NCBI GenBank assembly: GCA_029582165.1
Contig: CM055869.1
Coordinates: 56,183,518-56,247,517 of the forward strand
DNA from: Portulaca oleracea
Lineage: Eukaryota > Streptophyta > Magnoliopsida > Caryophyllales > Portulacaceae
Direction: 5' to 3'
DNA: 64,000 nucleotides
Below, one piece after another: positions 33,421 through 44,340 of this stretch (position 1 is its first letter; every line of letters begins with the position of its first letter). Made by a program: the position numbers and the translations under genes. Under the pieces are notes generated by a model that searched no databases, was not told where the DNA came from, and was given only the letters and a program-made list of their open reading frames with translations.

Positions 33421-34065
33421 TTTCACCTTGCAATAAAAGTGAGGACTTGGACTAAATTTAATTTCTTACTGCTATCATGCATCCATTATTTTACATTTCC
33501 CTTATTTTTGTTGTTTCTTTTCAACCTTCATTTTAATATATCGGTTCGTCTTAGTTATAGTACACGCAAGTCACAAAGAACAGTCCAACGCACTTATAAT
33601 CAGGGGTGTCCAAAATCGGTTAACCGCGATTTCGGTTAACCGCATATGCAGTTTACGAGTTCTATGAAATAGAAGTAGGAGCCTAGAGTTGGCATGTGAT
33701 TCAAAGTCCACCTCTTGGAAACGTATAATTATTGTTTGATTCAGGTGGATGCATAGTTATTAAAATCCCGATTCTGATTTACGATCCTACGATTTTATGG
33801 TTCAAAATCGTTGAAATGATTCTACAATTTACACACGATCCGCGATCCTACATAGGCTAAATTTCGATCCTAACTTCCCCATAGTTTAGAGTTAGGATCC
33901 CGATTTTAACCTTGGGTGGATGATGCAACATACTTGAGCAATTTTGTTTTTGGAAGTCTTTGTTTTGTATCAATGATTTTTGCACTTGGTAGTGTTATAG
34001 GGCACTACTCCCCTTTGATATTGACTAAATTTAGAGTTCTAACTCACTAATTACTGAAAAATATA
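33421..34065. other. Spacer, small MITE traces
   Basis: Contains a GGTTAACCGCGATTTCGGTTAACCGC mirror-like block at about 33618 and CGATCCTACGATTT repeats at about 33780-33870, both like eroded MITE pieces. No gene is seen. Confidence 0.4.
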
Positions 34066-34468
34066 CATTTATAATAGGATTTTTGGACGTAAATAATATG
34101 AAGTTGTAATTTATTGGCCAATGATAATTCTAACTTTTCTTTTGGACATAAATGTTATGTACTGTGGAGGTGTTGGACAAAAATAGCACGTCGGCCACTT
34201 CCACGTAGTGGTTTGCTAACATGTGTGGTGGGAATCCGGCGTGGACGATGGTTTGCTGACGTGTGTGGCACAAGCTTCCAAGTCCACGTTGGATTTCCGC
34301 TTATTTACGTCGCACACGTCAGCAAATCACCATTTTAAAATTGCCGGCATACTGTTTTTGTCCAGCACCTTCACAGTATATAACATTTATGTCCAAAAAA
34401 CTTGATATTATTATTGACCAATAAAATATAACTTCATATTATTTACATCCAAAAATATTTTTATAATA
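34066..34468. mobile_element. Long-TIR MITE
   Basis: Arms of about 110 bp: GGATTTTTGGACGTAAATAA...GGTGTTGGACAAA at the left pairs with TTTGTCCAGCACCTT...TTATTTACATCCAAAAAT at the right, about 85 percent by eye. The centre is GC-richer, with direct CACGT-containing repeats (TGGTTTGCTGACGTGTGTGG). No ORF of note. Confidence 0.65.
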
Positions 34469-34987
34469 TTTGGAGAAGTTTCTAGTTTAACAATTTGAAT
34501 ACTGCTATACTTGACTCTTATTTTAACGACCTTTGACAACTTTTAGATAGGACAAAGAGTTGTTTAGAGCAGGTAATGTACACACATCTTTACATACCAT
34601 TACGTCAACTTATGAAAGTTTAGTACACTACTTGATTCTCTTTCCGACCCTTAATGAGTGTCAAATTTTCTAAATATCTTGTCCCTTTTTATTTGTCAAT
34701 TTTACATTTTTAATAATTAAAATACCTAGATTACCCTTAATTAATGAATGCGATTTTTATTTTAATTTATCTTTTAAAGTTTTTCTCTATTCCTCTCTTT
34801 CCTTAATGAGGAGTATATTTGTCCATATATATTCTTTTACTCTATTTCAAAAGTGCATCGGTTTTGCAAAGTTAATTATTGTGACATTTAAAAAGGGGAT
34901 ATTAATTCTAGTTTCATACATGTGTTTTATGCTAATATATTATCTCTCCCTCTCTCTTTCTCTCTCTTTATTATCACCACTATACAT
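34469..34987. other. AT-rich spacer
   Basis: Nothing recognised beyond a short TCTC run at about 34945-34970. Confidence 0.4.
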
Positions 34988-35223
34988 TACTTCTTTCGTT
35001 GTTATTTATCTGTCGCATAAGAAATTGTGTTAAAAATTTGACCGTTAATATCTTAATTTATATAATAATTCACTATAAAAAATTGATGTCATTAAATTTA
35101 TAATAAAGAATACTATTTAAAAAGTATAATATTATAATTTTTAATAAAAATTTTATATTAGAAATTATTAATTAAAAATCGACTCTAAAAACTGTAAATG
35201 ACATAAAAAAAACGGAGGGAGTA
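34988..35223. mobile_element. Stowaway-like MITE
   Basis: TA flanks. TACTTCTTTCGTTGTTATTTATC at the left pairs imperfectly with ATGACATAAAAAAAACGGAGGGAGTA at the right. AT-rich self-complementary interior. Confidence 0.55.
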
Positions 35224-35617
35224 CGTATCTCTCATGGAAGCCTAACCATTATTCATTAACCAGCCATATGATATGTTTCTTTCCTTTTCCTAATTTTCAT
35301 GGTTGTTTTCCCAGAGTCAGGCTTATATAAATTTTCCCTAAAAATGAAAGACAGTGGTAAGTGGAAGACTTGAGAACTAGAATTTATTTGAAATTGTCGT
35401 GATGCATACATGCATGGGCTGGGAATGGGACCATCACCATCTCATATAAATATGAAAGACAATGGTGGACGTAGCCTAGTTTCATAAGTTGCACGGCAAG
35501 AAAAATTAAAGTATATGCATATTGCAATTAAAGTATTAGTTTAATTCATGCACCGGATCCGATGATAAGTGTTCGGGATCAAGATGATCGTTGGATTATA
35601 TTTAAGAATTGCTTTAA
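35224..35617. other. Spacer, nothing recognised
   Basis: No ORF or TE ends seen. Confidence 0.4.
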
Positions 35618-36668
35618 GGGGGTGTCTGGCTATCAAATTTTTTGGGTAATTTTTAGTTTTTTGGATAACTTTTAACTTTTTGACCAATGTTAAAAAAACT
35701 ACTTGAGGTGTTTGGTAAATAACTTTTTATTTTAGCTTTTTGGATCCAATAAGTGTCTGTTTGGCTTAGTTTCTAAAAAGGTGTTTTTGCTTCTTACAAA
35801 CAGTTTTTATAAAAGCTATTTTTGGAAAGGTATTGAAGTGTTTGGCCTAGCTTATGAGATAAGTGATTTTACTAAATTAAAGTGTTTGACCTAGCTTATG
35901 AGATAATATAGTGCTTTTACTAAATTTAATTGTTTAACCTAACTTGCTAAAATTATCATGTGTTTTTGGGAGTAAAAATTATCATATGATTATTTACATT
36001 TTTCTCTTTTTATTAATTTTTAAACAAATTATTATGTTTTAATTTTAGCAGTAATTATAATCGTATAGTTACAGTTATAGTTATAATAATAATAATTATT
36101 ATTATAACTATATATGGTATTATTTAACTATGCAATTCTTTAAATTAAATATTTATATGTCAAAAATTTACTAAATACCATATTTGTAAAGAAATTAAAT
36201 AATAAAAATGTCTAACATAATATTAAAGGTTCTAACATAATATTAAAATATTCAAATGCTATCTTTATAAAATCAGAATATTTATTTGAAATTATGGAAA
36301 CTAATCACTAAAGAATCTTATAGATTGAGTAGAGATTAGTTTGTAGGAAGCAGAAACAACAATTTACTACTTGTGCTTTTGGAGCTGTTTTTGGCCAAAG
36401 CTGTTTTTGGAAAACAATTATTAGCTTCTAAAAAAAACATTGTTTGGCCTAGTTTGTGCTCTTTAACTCCAAAAATATTTCCAAAAGCTAGGCCAAACAA
36501 GCACTAAGTTAGTTTCCAAGAAGCTATTTGATGAAACTTTTTGAGTTAGCTTTTCACAAAAAGCTACTTTACCAAACACTTTTCTTACAATCAGCTAACT
36601 CAAACAACTAAAGTCAAATAGATACAAGCTAACAGCTAACAGCTACTAGCAGGTTGCCAAACAGGGCC
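35618..36668. mobile_element. Tourist-like MITE (outer), interrupted
   Basis: Starts GGGGGTGTCTGGCTATC and ends GGTTGCCAAACAGGGCC with TAA on both sides. The interior is rich in AGCTTTTT and GCTAACAGCTA words. It is split by a second MITE at 35753-36504. Confidence 0.7.
35753..36504. mobile_element. Tourist-like MITE (inner)
   Basis: Starts GTGTCTGTTTGGCTTAG and ends CTAGGCCAAACAAGCAC with TAA on both sides (35750-35752 and 36505-36507). 752 bp, AT-rich, no ORF. It is younger than the element around it. Confidence 0.75.
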
Positions 36669-36720
36669 TAAAATTTGTTGTTCTTTTGAAGTCAATGAAA
36701 CGATTTCACTTATACAACGT

Positions 36721-38053
36721 TGTAGACCCCGAAAAATTGATAACCTTTTTCGCGGCGCTACTTAAAAAATGATTGGGAGTTGGCTAGGATTGCTTAACCT
36801 TAAATAAGGTTGAACTTTTAAGAATACTTTTGTTGACAAATCAATTTAATTTATGCGTCATAATCCCGAGATTCTTTTTTTTTTTTTAAAAAAGGGACAA
36901 AAAGAAAAAAAAATAAAAAGGAAAAGGAAAATGAGCAAACCCGTCTGGGTTCATGAGTTGATTCGAACCGGGTTTGCTACTGCCAGACCCAAGAACAAAT
37001 ACACAAAAGAAAAGAATGAAAAGGAGGTGGTAAACCCGTCTGGGTTCATGAATTGAACCGAACCGGGTTATCTCTTGCGCCATCCACAGATTAGACCGAA
37101 GAAACAATGAGCGAAGGGAGTGAGGAAGGGGTTTCAGAACCCGTCCGAGTTCGTACCTTCATATCCTCACTTAATTCTATCATTTTCCTCAAAAGAATAA
37201 GAGCGCACCATAGAAATAAAAAGAAAAAACCGAAGTATGAACATAGAGTCGCCAGTTGAATTTTTAGGAGAAAAACAACAAACCGTTTAAATACGAACTC
37301 CGGCCTGCGAATCCAAAGACGGATTCGGGGGTAAGGTTACGAATTTGACAATTAAAATCATCAAATCCGCCTATTCAAACAAATAGACTCTACTAGGATT
37401 AAATCAAAGCAAAAAAAGTTAAAAGGGAGGAATTAGATATAAATTTCACAAGTTTAACATTAATGTCATGCAAATTATGAATTGAAAACACAATAATTAC
37501 ATGAATTCGTTAGGCTACATTGCATGGTTTACATCAATGTGATAATTATTCTAACCTTTAATGAAGTAGCATGCAAAGGGAGAGAAGAGGTAGAGAGAAT
37601 ATACTAGTGTCAATACTCTAGCATAATCAGTCAAATGGAGAGGGAATAGGTTTAATTTATAGTGGAATGTAGGTTAGATGGGGCGATTAGGGTTTAATTT
37701 AGGTTTAGCCGCGGTAATACGACTTCGCTAAGGTTTGGGCCGAGCTGAGCTAAGCTCTGGCTCACCAAACTCAGCCGGGTTTGGACCGAGCCGAGTTGAG
37801 CTCTGGCCCACCAAACTCAGACGGGTTTGGGCCGAGCCGAGTTGAGCTCTGGCCCACCAAACTCAGACGGGTTCGGGCCGAGCCGAGTTGAGCTCTGGCC
37901 CACCAAACTCAGACGAGTTTGGGCTGTAATGTTGGGCCATTTTGCTTGCTTTTGGGCTAGAAAAGAAATAGGCTTGCATGCTACTAAATTACTCGGCTAG
38001 CTTATTTTTACAGATAACTAAAATTAATACCGGTACAAAATCCGGTGTCTACA
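36721..38053 (-). repeat. 3' LTR of outer retrotransposon
   Basis: 1333 bp, near-identical to 52054-53355 over its length. Differences include four instead of three units of the 46-bp repeat and a shortened piece just before it. Palindromic AACCCGTCTGGGTT-type motifs occur at about 36938 and 37031. Confidence 0.9.
37738..37930. repeat. 46-bp tandem repeat, four units, in 3' LTR
   Basis: Units CCGAGCCGAGTTGAGCTCTG and following (GGCCCACCAAACTCAGACGG) repeat every 46 bp. The GAGCTGAGCTAAGCTC core is itself palindromic. The partner LTR has three units (about 53085-53230). Confidence 0.85.
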
Positions 38054-38070
38054 GATAGCCCCCACTTTGA
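38054..38070 (-). other. Polypurine tract of outer retrotransposon
   Basis: On the minus strand AAAGTGGGGGCTATC lies directly against the TGTAGAC start of the 3' LTR, the position and composition expected for plus-strand priming. Confidence 0.65.
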
Positions 38071-38219
38071 TCGAGTTTGAGTAAAACGATTATCAAAGTA
38101 TTCTTGATGATCTTGGATATGAATCAGAAGCCTGTTCTGAAGCTGGTTGACGCTTGGAAGCTTGGTCCTGCGCCGATGTTGGTTGGCCTGCTTAGTTTCT
38201 TCCGTAAAGCTGACCGAAT

Positions 38220-38960
38220 TGATCCATCTCATTTCGCCGTGAGGTAGATCAAGGTTATGCACTTCATTTCGCTGTGAAGTGCAAGACCTGTGTCTGTGTG
38301 GGTTGACCTGCTTAGTTTCTTCCGTAAAGCCGGTCGGAGTCAATCCGCTTCATTTCGCCGTGAGGGGGATCTAGGAGGCATGCTTCATTTCGCCGTGACG
38401 CATGCCAGGATGATGAGGTGATCCACTTCATTTCGCCGTGAGGTGGATCGAGGTGACGTGCTTTATTTCGCCGTGAAGCATGCCAGGATGATGAGGTGAT
38501 CCACTTCATTTCACCGTGAGGTGGATCGAGGTGACGTGCTTCATTTCGCCGTGAAGCATGCCAGGATGATGAGGTGATCCACTTCATTTCGCCGTGAGGT
38601 GGATCGAGGTGACGTGCTTCATTTCGCCGTGAAGCATGCCAGGATGATGAGGTGATCCACTTCATTTCGCCGTGAGGTGGATCGAGGTGACGTGCTTCAT
38701 TTCGCCGTGAAGCATGCTAGGATGATGAGGTGATCCACTTCATTTCGCCGTGAGGTGGATCGAGGTGACGTGCTTCATTTTGCCGTGAAGCATGCCAGGA
38801 TGAAGAGGTGATCCACTTCATTTCACCGTGAGGTGGATCGAGGTGACGTGCTTCATTTCGCCGTGAAGCATATCGAGATGATGAGGTAATCCACTTCATT
38901 TCGCCGTGAGGTGGATCGAGGTGACGTGCTTCATTTCACCGTGGAGTGCGGGACTTGTGT
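38220..38960. repeat. 78-bp minisatellite next to the 3' LTR of outer element
   Basis: About seven and a half units of 78 bp, marked by GATGAGGTGATCCACTTC near 38412, 38490, 38568, 38646, 38724, 38802 and 38880. Each unit is two half-units that both begin CTTCATTTCGCCGTGA. As 78 is a multiple of three, one minus-strand frame stays open with a 26-residue repeat (HLDPPHGEMKWITSSSWHAS and on). The array is missing from the inner element. Confidence 0.85.
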
Positions 38961-41900
38961 CTGTGTGCTAAAAAGGGTGTCATCGCATTGTGAGGGCCCG
39001 ATGACGGCCGCTGAAGATGAGTTCGTCTTTTTGTAACCGCCTGACGACCGACGTATTTTGTGCATTGTTCTGCAAAAAGAGAAGGAGGGCATCAGTTTAT
39101 CTGAAACTCAGAGTGAGTCAGAAAATTTACCTGTCAGTCGTGCTTTAGCTCTCGGAAGTGGGCTTGAGTTTGCCATAGCTTCATGGGTATAGGCCTGCAC
39201 TGGGCTTGAGTTGCGGCCCGTCAAACCCGTCTGGGTTTGTGCTGGGAAATTTTTTTTTGTGAGCGGATAAAATGGAAGATGGCCCAAACCCGTCTGGTTG
39301 GGCTGAATCATGGTCATTCTTTGAGTGAGGAGGCGGACCAAACCCGTCTGGGTTGGGCCGAGAGTTGGGCTTTTTTTCTTTTTTTTTTTGTGAGTCGAGT
39401 GAGCCGACAGACAGACCCAAGCCCGTCTGGGTTGGGCCGAGAGGACTGAAGGTGAGGAGGCCCAAACCCACTGGTTAAGTGAGAAAGCGAAGCCGATATG
39501 AAATGAGTCTTTGCGAAAACGGACCTAGGCGGGTCGTTCTAGCTTTTAGGCTGGTTCGACCGCTTGCTTGGGCTACGTAGCCCCCAGCTTAGTGGCAGTT
39601 TGATTTAACTCTTGCTAAACTGGGAATCACTTGACAGTCGTCGTAGTGACTTGCTTCCTTTTTTTGGATTCAAATAGCCCCCGGCTTAGTGGAAACTCGA
39701 TTGAATTTTTTCTAAGTCAGGGTCACTCGAACATTCTTGGCTTAATGTAGGCGGTACCGAAGTGTTGCACCTATCTGGCTCAGGTAGCGATACAGAGGTG
39801 GTAGACTCCTCTTACTACCAGTGGGACACTTACTTTGGCCCTGGTGGAAGCGGGGCCCATGGGGCTAATAGCGCCAGTGGTGGTGGCGATACGGAGGTCT
39901 GGCATGATGAGGACTGAGAATGATGCACATGCAGGGTCTTTATGTAATGAACTTATGTAATGCTATGTATGACTCTTTATTATGCACTTAGGAAAATGCA
40001 ATGCAATGAAGTAATAATGTTACTCATGTACACTTAATACATGACGTACGTTTTTTTTTTATTTATGCACTAGTGCGAACCACTGATGTGATGCTTATGC
40101 AATGATGGTGCTGCGTAATGCACTTTTTATTTTTCGTGTACCCTTATGCATAATGTAACAACAATGTGCAATGCGATATGCAATCTACATGGTGGGATTA
40201 CTCCCACTTCCCCAAACAAAAAAAAGACCGAAAATTAAATGTTACAAGTAAGTTCGAGCTACAGTTTCGGGGCCGGCGAAGACATATAACTATCTTGTGG
40301 ACCCGCATTACGACCCAAAATAGAGTTGAAGTGGCTCCGTGACATAGCCCAATAAGCTGGCCCAAACCCGTCTGGGTTTCAGGCCCAAAATGATTCCCAC
40401 TTCTAGGAGCTAGGCCTTTAGAACTCCACATAGGCTGGCCCAGGCCCGTCTGCGTTTCGCGCCGAGAAACCCTAACTTGGCGTGCAGTTTAAGGAAAGCT
40501 GATCTTGGCGTACAGGGCAAGTAAACCCGTCTGGGTTACGCCTTCTCCAAATCACAAGCACAAACCAAACACCATCAAACCCGTCTGAGTTTCATTATCC
40601 CCATTATTTCCTTGCCCCGACGTGAATCAAATCGTCCTTTCGTCCCGATGGCGTTCGAGAAAAAGCACTCTGTCCAAGGAGGAAAAGAGAGAGTTGGGGA
40701 GGTATAAGTTGACTTCTCTGCTAAGTTTGAGGCAAGTGAAAATAGATTGGGATTTTCTACGTGCTGCTGAAACATTCTGGGATAAGGAATTTTCGATAGG
40801 AAGAACAAAATCAAAACAAAATCAATTCAACAAGCAAGCACAAAGATTAATCTGGACAAAATCAAAACTCAGTTCGAAAGAGATAGGAAGAAATTTTCGA
40901 ATCCCAAAGGAGAGAACAAGTACTTCAGAGGCATAAATCCGCCAACAGTTCTAAGAATAATGCAAATGTGTGCGGTTAGTTATGGACGTAGGTCAGTCAA
41001 AAAGAACAAAACTCACATAGGAAAGAACAAACACTCAAACACTCAATTTTGAATATGTATGTGTGTTTTCTCATACTCAAACCAATAGAAACAAACTACC
41101 ATAAGCTTGGTAAGAACCTCGCTCTCCACTATTGGTATGCAATGCACAAGTGACAATCAAAAAGACTTTTTCGGGTTGTAACGGGGCTTAGGTTAGGGTA
41201 AGGAGTGGTAAAATTTGGGAATGAGGAGTTAAGAGCCATGCTTGGATTGATTTTCAATGAATAAAACACTCTAAACTCTCCTTCTTGCTTTACTATGCAA
41301 GGCATTTCACCTTTCACCCTGAAACATCTCAACTGAATACAACCAGGTCAAAGTTTTCTAAACTTTAAATTGAATCTCCCTAATCACCCTTTTATTTTTG
41401 AAACTCTTTTTCTTTTTTTTTATACTTTTTTTTATACTTCTTTTTTATTATTTTTTTTGGTGGGTGATCGGGGAGAAGAATATCTATGGAATTATAACTT
41501 CGACTTTGATATAATATATGAACAACATAACCAAATACCAATCGCTCAAGATATGGAACTTTCAGATTCTCCCAAACTTCATATTTTGTTCACAAACACA
41601 CCAAACCAATTGTTCCTTCCAAAAAATGACAAACTCTCATCCAACCAAGCAAGGCAAAGGGATACTGGATATCAGAGGCCAAGGCTTGTATTGTCAGGGT
41701 TCAATCAGGATAAACAAAGGCTAGGCAGGGCAAAAAGAACGGTAAATATAATGTAAGGAAGGCTATTTAGCTATGTAGCTTATCAAAATAAAATCGAATG
41801 CCTTAATCACTTTGTCACAGCGTGCAATGCAAATGTGTAGTCTCAAGGAAGATGCAAAACAAGTTCTAGAGATGCAACTAATGGGTGAGTCACTCAGGGG

Positions 41901-42310
41901 ATCATGGAATTGATAAAAGTGATCAATCCGTAATTTAGGCAATGTGGACTCACGGGATGGGGCTCAATCAACTAAACTTAGCCCAAAGATTTGCGGCACG
42001 CACATTTATACTTTCTAAGATAGTCAAAGCAGTCAGATACAACTTTCATAACTTGTCTCAAAATCAGAAGGTTTGAAGGAAAAAGTTTCAAAAACTTTTG
42101 AGATCTCATCCAGATTTTTCTAAGTGAAGCAAGTTAAACTGAAGGTAAGAAAGGTTTACAAATCATCACCGAAGGTGTTTCTGGTTTTAATCCTAGTCCT
42201 ATCCTATATGGTTATAAATTAATTCCTCTGCTGACTTGGCATCAACGCAAAGTAGATTGGTGCCTGTGGCGGTCTTCTTGTAAAGTCGTGAATGATACAG
42301 TATTGCGCTG
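38961..42310 (-). other. Non-coding internal region of outer retrotransposon
   Basis: About 3.3 kb downstream of gag in element orientation with no pol motif in any frame. From 39728 to about 42150 it is collinear with 44345-46348 of the inner element (TTCTTGGCTTAATGTA, AATTCAACAAGCAAGCACAAAG, AAAGACTTTTTCGGGTTG). AAACCCGTCTGGGTTT-type palindromes occur at about 39227, 39288, 39340, 39422, 40365 and 40527. Confidence 0.6.
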
Positions 42311-42315
42311 CCATC

Positions 42316-43507
42316 TGTAGACCCCGAAAAATTTGATGACCTTTTTCGCGGTGCTACTTAAGGAGTGATTGGGAGCCGACTAGGATTGCTTAACCTTAAA
42401 TAAGGTTGAACTTTTAAGAATGTTTTCGTTAACGGATTAATCTAATTTATGCGCCCTAATCCCGAGATTCACCTTTTTAAGAAAGAAGAAAGAAAGAGAT
42501 AAAAAGGAGGGGAAAACACTAGGAACCCGTCTGGGTTCATTGCTTGAACCGAGACGGGTTTCGTTACATGCACTCTACAAGAAAAGAAAACAAAAGAAAG
42601 ATTAGAAAAGAGAGGTGATAAACCCGTGCAGGTTCATGAGTTGAACAAGCGGGCTAGCTCAAAGCTATCCATGATTGGACCGAATAAATAGCGAAGTAAA
42701 AGAAAATGAAAAGAGCACAAGAAACCCGTGCAGGTTCATGGATTGAACCAAACCGGATTACCTTTGCGTTAATCACAAATTAAGTCAAAGAAACCGTAAA
42801 AAGGAAAATACCGAAGTATGAATAGAGTCGCCAGTTGAATTTTTAGGAGAAAAACAACAAACCATTTAAATACAGACTCCGGCCTGCGAATCCAGAGATG
42901 GATTCGGGTAAGGTTACAATTTGACAATTAAAATCATCAAATCCGCCTATTAAACGAAAAGACATTACTAGAATAAAACCAAAGCAAAAAAAAAGTTAAA
43001 ACTGATGGATAAGATATAAATTACACAAATTCATAAATAAATTCATGCAAAGCATTGAAAATGAAAAATAAACATGAAATCGATAGATTATGCTACCTGG
43101 TTTACATCAACTATGCTTACCTTTAGTGAAGCAAAGATGCAAAGGAGAGAAGAGGTGGAGAGAATTATGCTAGTGTCAATACTCTAGCACAATGTTGTGT
43201 CAATGGAAGGGAAAAAAGGTTTAATTTATAGTGGAATAGGGGGAATAGGGGGTGCGTTTAGGGTTAGCATATGGCCGCGGAACCTGCAGGTTCTTGCCGA
43301 AATGAGCCCGAGCTCGCCCGATAAATTCAGCCGGTTTGATCCGGGCTGAGCTATGCTCTGGCCCAACGAACCCAGACGGGTTTATCCCGTAGTATTGGGC
43401 CATTATGCTTGTTTTCGGGCTAGAAAAGAAATGGGTTTGCATGCTACTAAACTACTCGGCTAGCTTATTTTTACAAATAACTAAAACTAATACCGGTACA
43501 AAATCCT
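42316..43507 (-). repeat. 3' LTR of inner retrotransposon, inner edge missing
   Basis: Collinear with 48537-49728 up to GGTACAAAATCC, but the last ten bases (GGTGTCTACA in plus reading) and the polypurine tract are gone, and foreign text begins at 43508. It differs from the 5' LTR in patches that centre on palindromic motifs, more than expected for a very recent insertion. Confidence 0.85.
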
Positions 43508-44340
43508 CCTCGCCATTCAGATGCGCACGTGCCTCGTGGCCGGTCGGAGCAGATGGACCTCCCTTGACATTCTTCCTTTATGGCCGACGCGAGACGGTCT
43601 TATGGGGGTGAAGCTGCTCTCCGAAGGCACGGGGAGAGGAATAGGCGGAGCATGGGCATGCCGGCTCACGATGACCGTGGGAAAGGTATTTTACTCGAAG
43701 ATAGTCATTCAACCAGTTCTCACTACGGAGACACGGGTTTTGGCCACGACTTTCAGCGGTCTGTGGAGAACAGCATATCCTCCATGTCTTTAGGTGAGCA
43801 CGGGCATCAGGTGAGGTCTCATGATCATGGGAATTCTCGTCGGAGCCGCGGTTCTCGTCGTGGTACCCCACTTTGTGGTGGAGACAGTTCAGTCTAGCGC
43901 TGTTGGTGGAGCTGTGCGGCGAGCAAGAAGGCATTTCATCGCATTTAGGTACTCCTTCGAATCTCATCATTCGGGGTCTAGGCGTCAACCCTCCCATCCT
44001 TTGCCTCAGTACCCTTATGGAATGCCTGGGTATGTTCCTGCGTCTCCCGCACCGACTGTGGATTTAGGTTATGGCACTTCCTTTGCGGCGGTCGACCCTA
44101 CCGTGGTGCTTTGCGATGATTCGTGCATCGTGGGTATAACCGCGTGCCCTCGCAGATGACGCCTCATCGCGCTTCCGTCCCAACCCGTTGTACCCGTTAC
44201 CCCTTCACAAGGAGGTTTGGAGCTGCCTCGAACGTCTAGATGGGGAACACAAACTCAGGAATGGTCGGGATGGTCTGTCCCAGAGCCCGCCGTAAGAACT
44301 TCTTGGCCGCTCCACGGGGTGGCTGGAGGTAATCAAGAGT
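43508..44340 (+). other. Foreign GC-rich block with antisense ORF next to inner 3' LTR
   Basis: Not shared with the outer element. On the plus strand, antisense to gag, ATG at 43580 opens a 105-codon frame rich in Arg, Ser, Gly and His (HDDRGKGILLEDSHSTSSHY) up to 43897. More coding-like text follows in other frames (QYPYGMPGYVPASPAPTVDL, VVPVTPSQGGLELPRTSRWG), so it looks like a damaged longer gene. Similar low-complexity text is common in the N-terminal part of plant Gag proteins. Antisense extra ORFs between pol and the 3' LTR are also known in Tat elements such as Grande. I cannot choose between these. Confidence 0.45.

Noticed and set aside
38312..38899. Long repetitive minus-strand ORFs (26-residue repeats) as a repeat protein
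   Set aside because: They exist because the 78-bp minisatellite unit is divisible by three. No start context, domain or neighbouring gene supports them.
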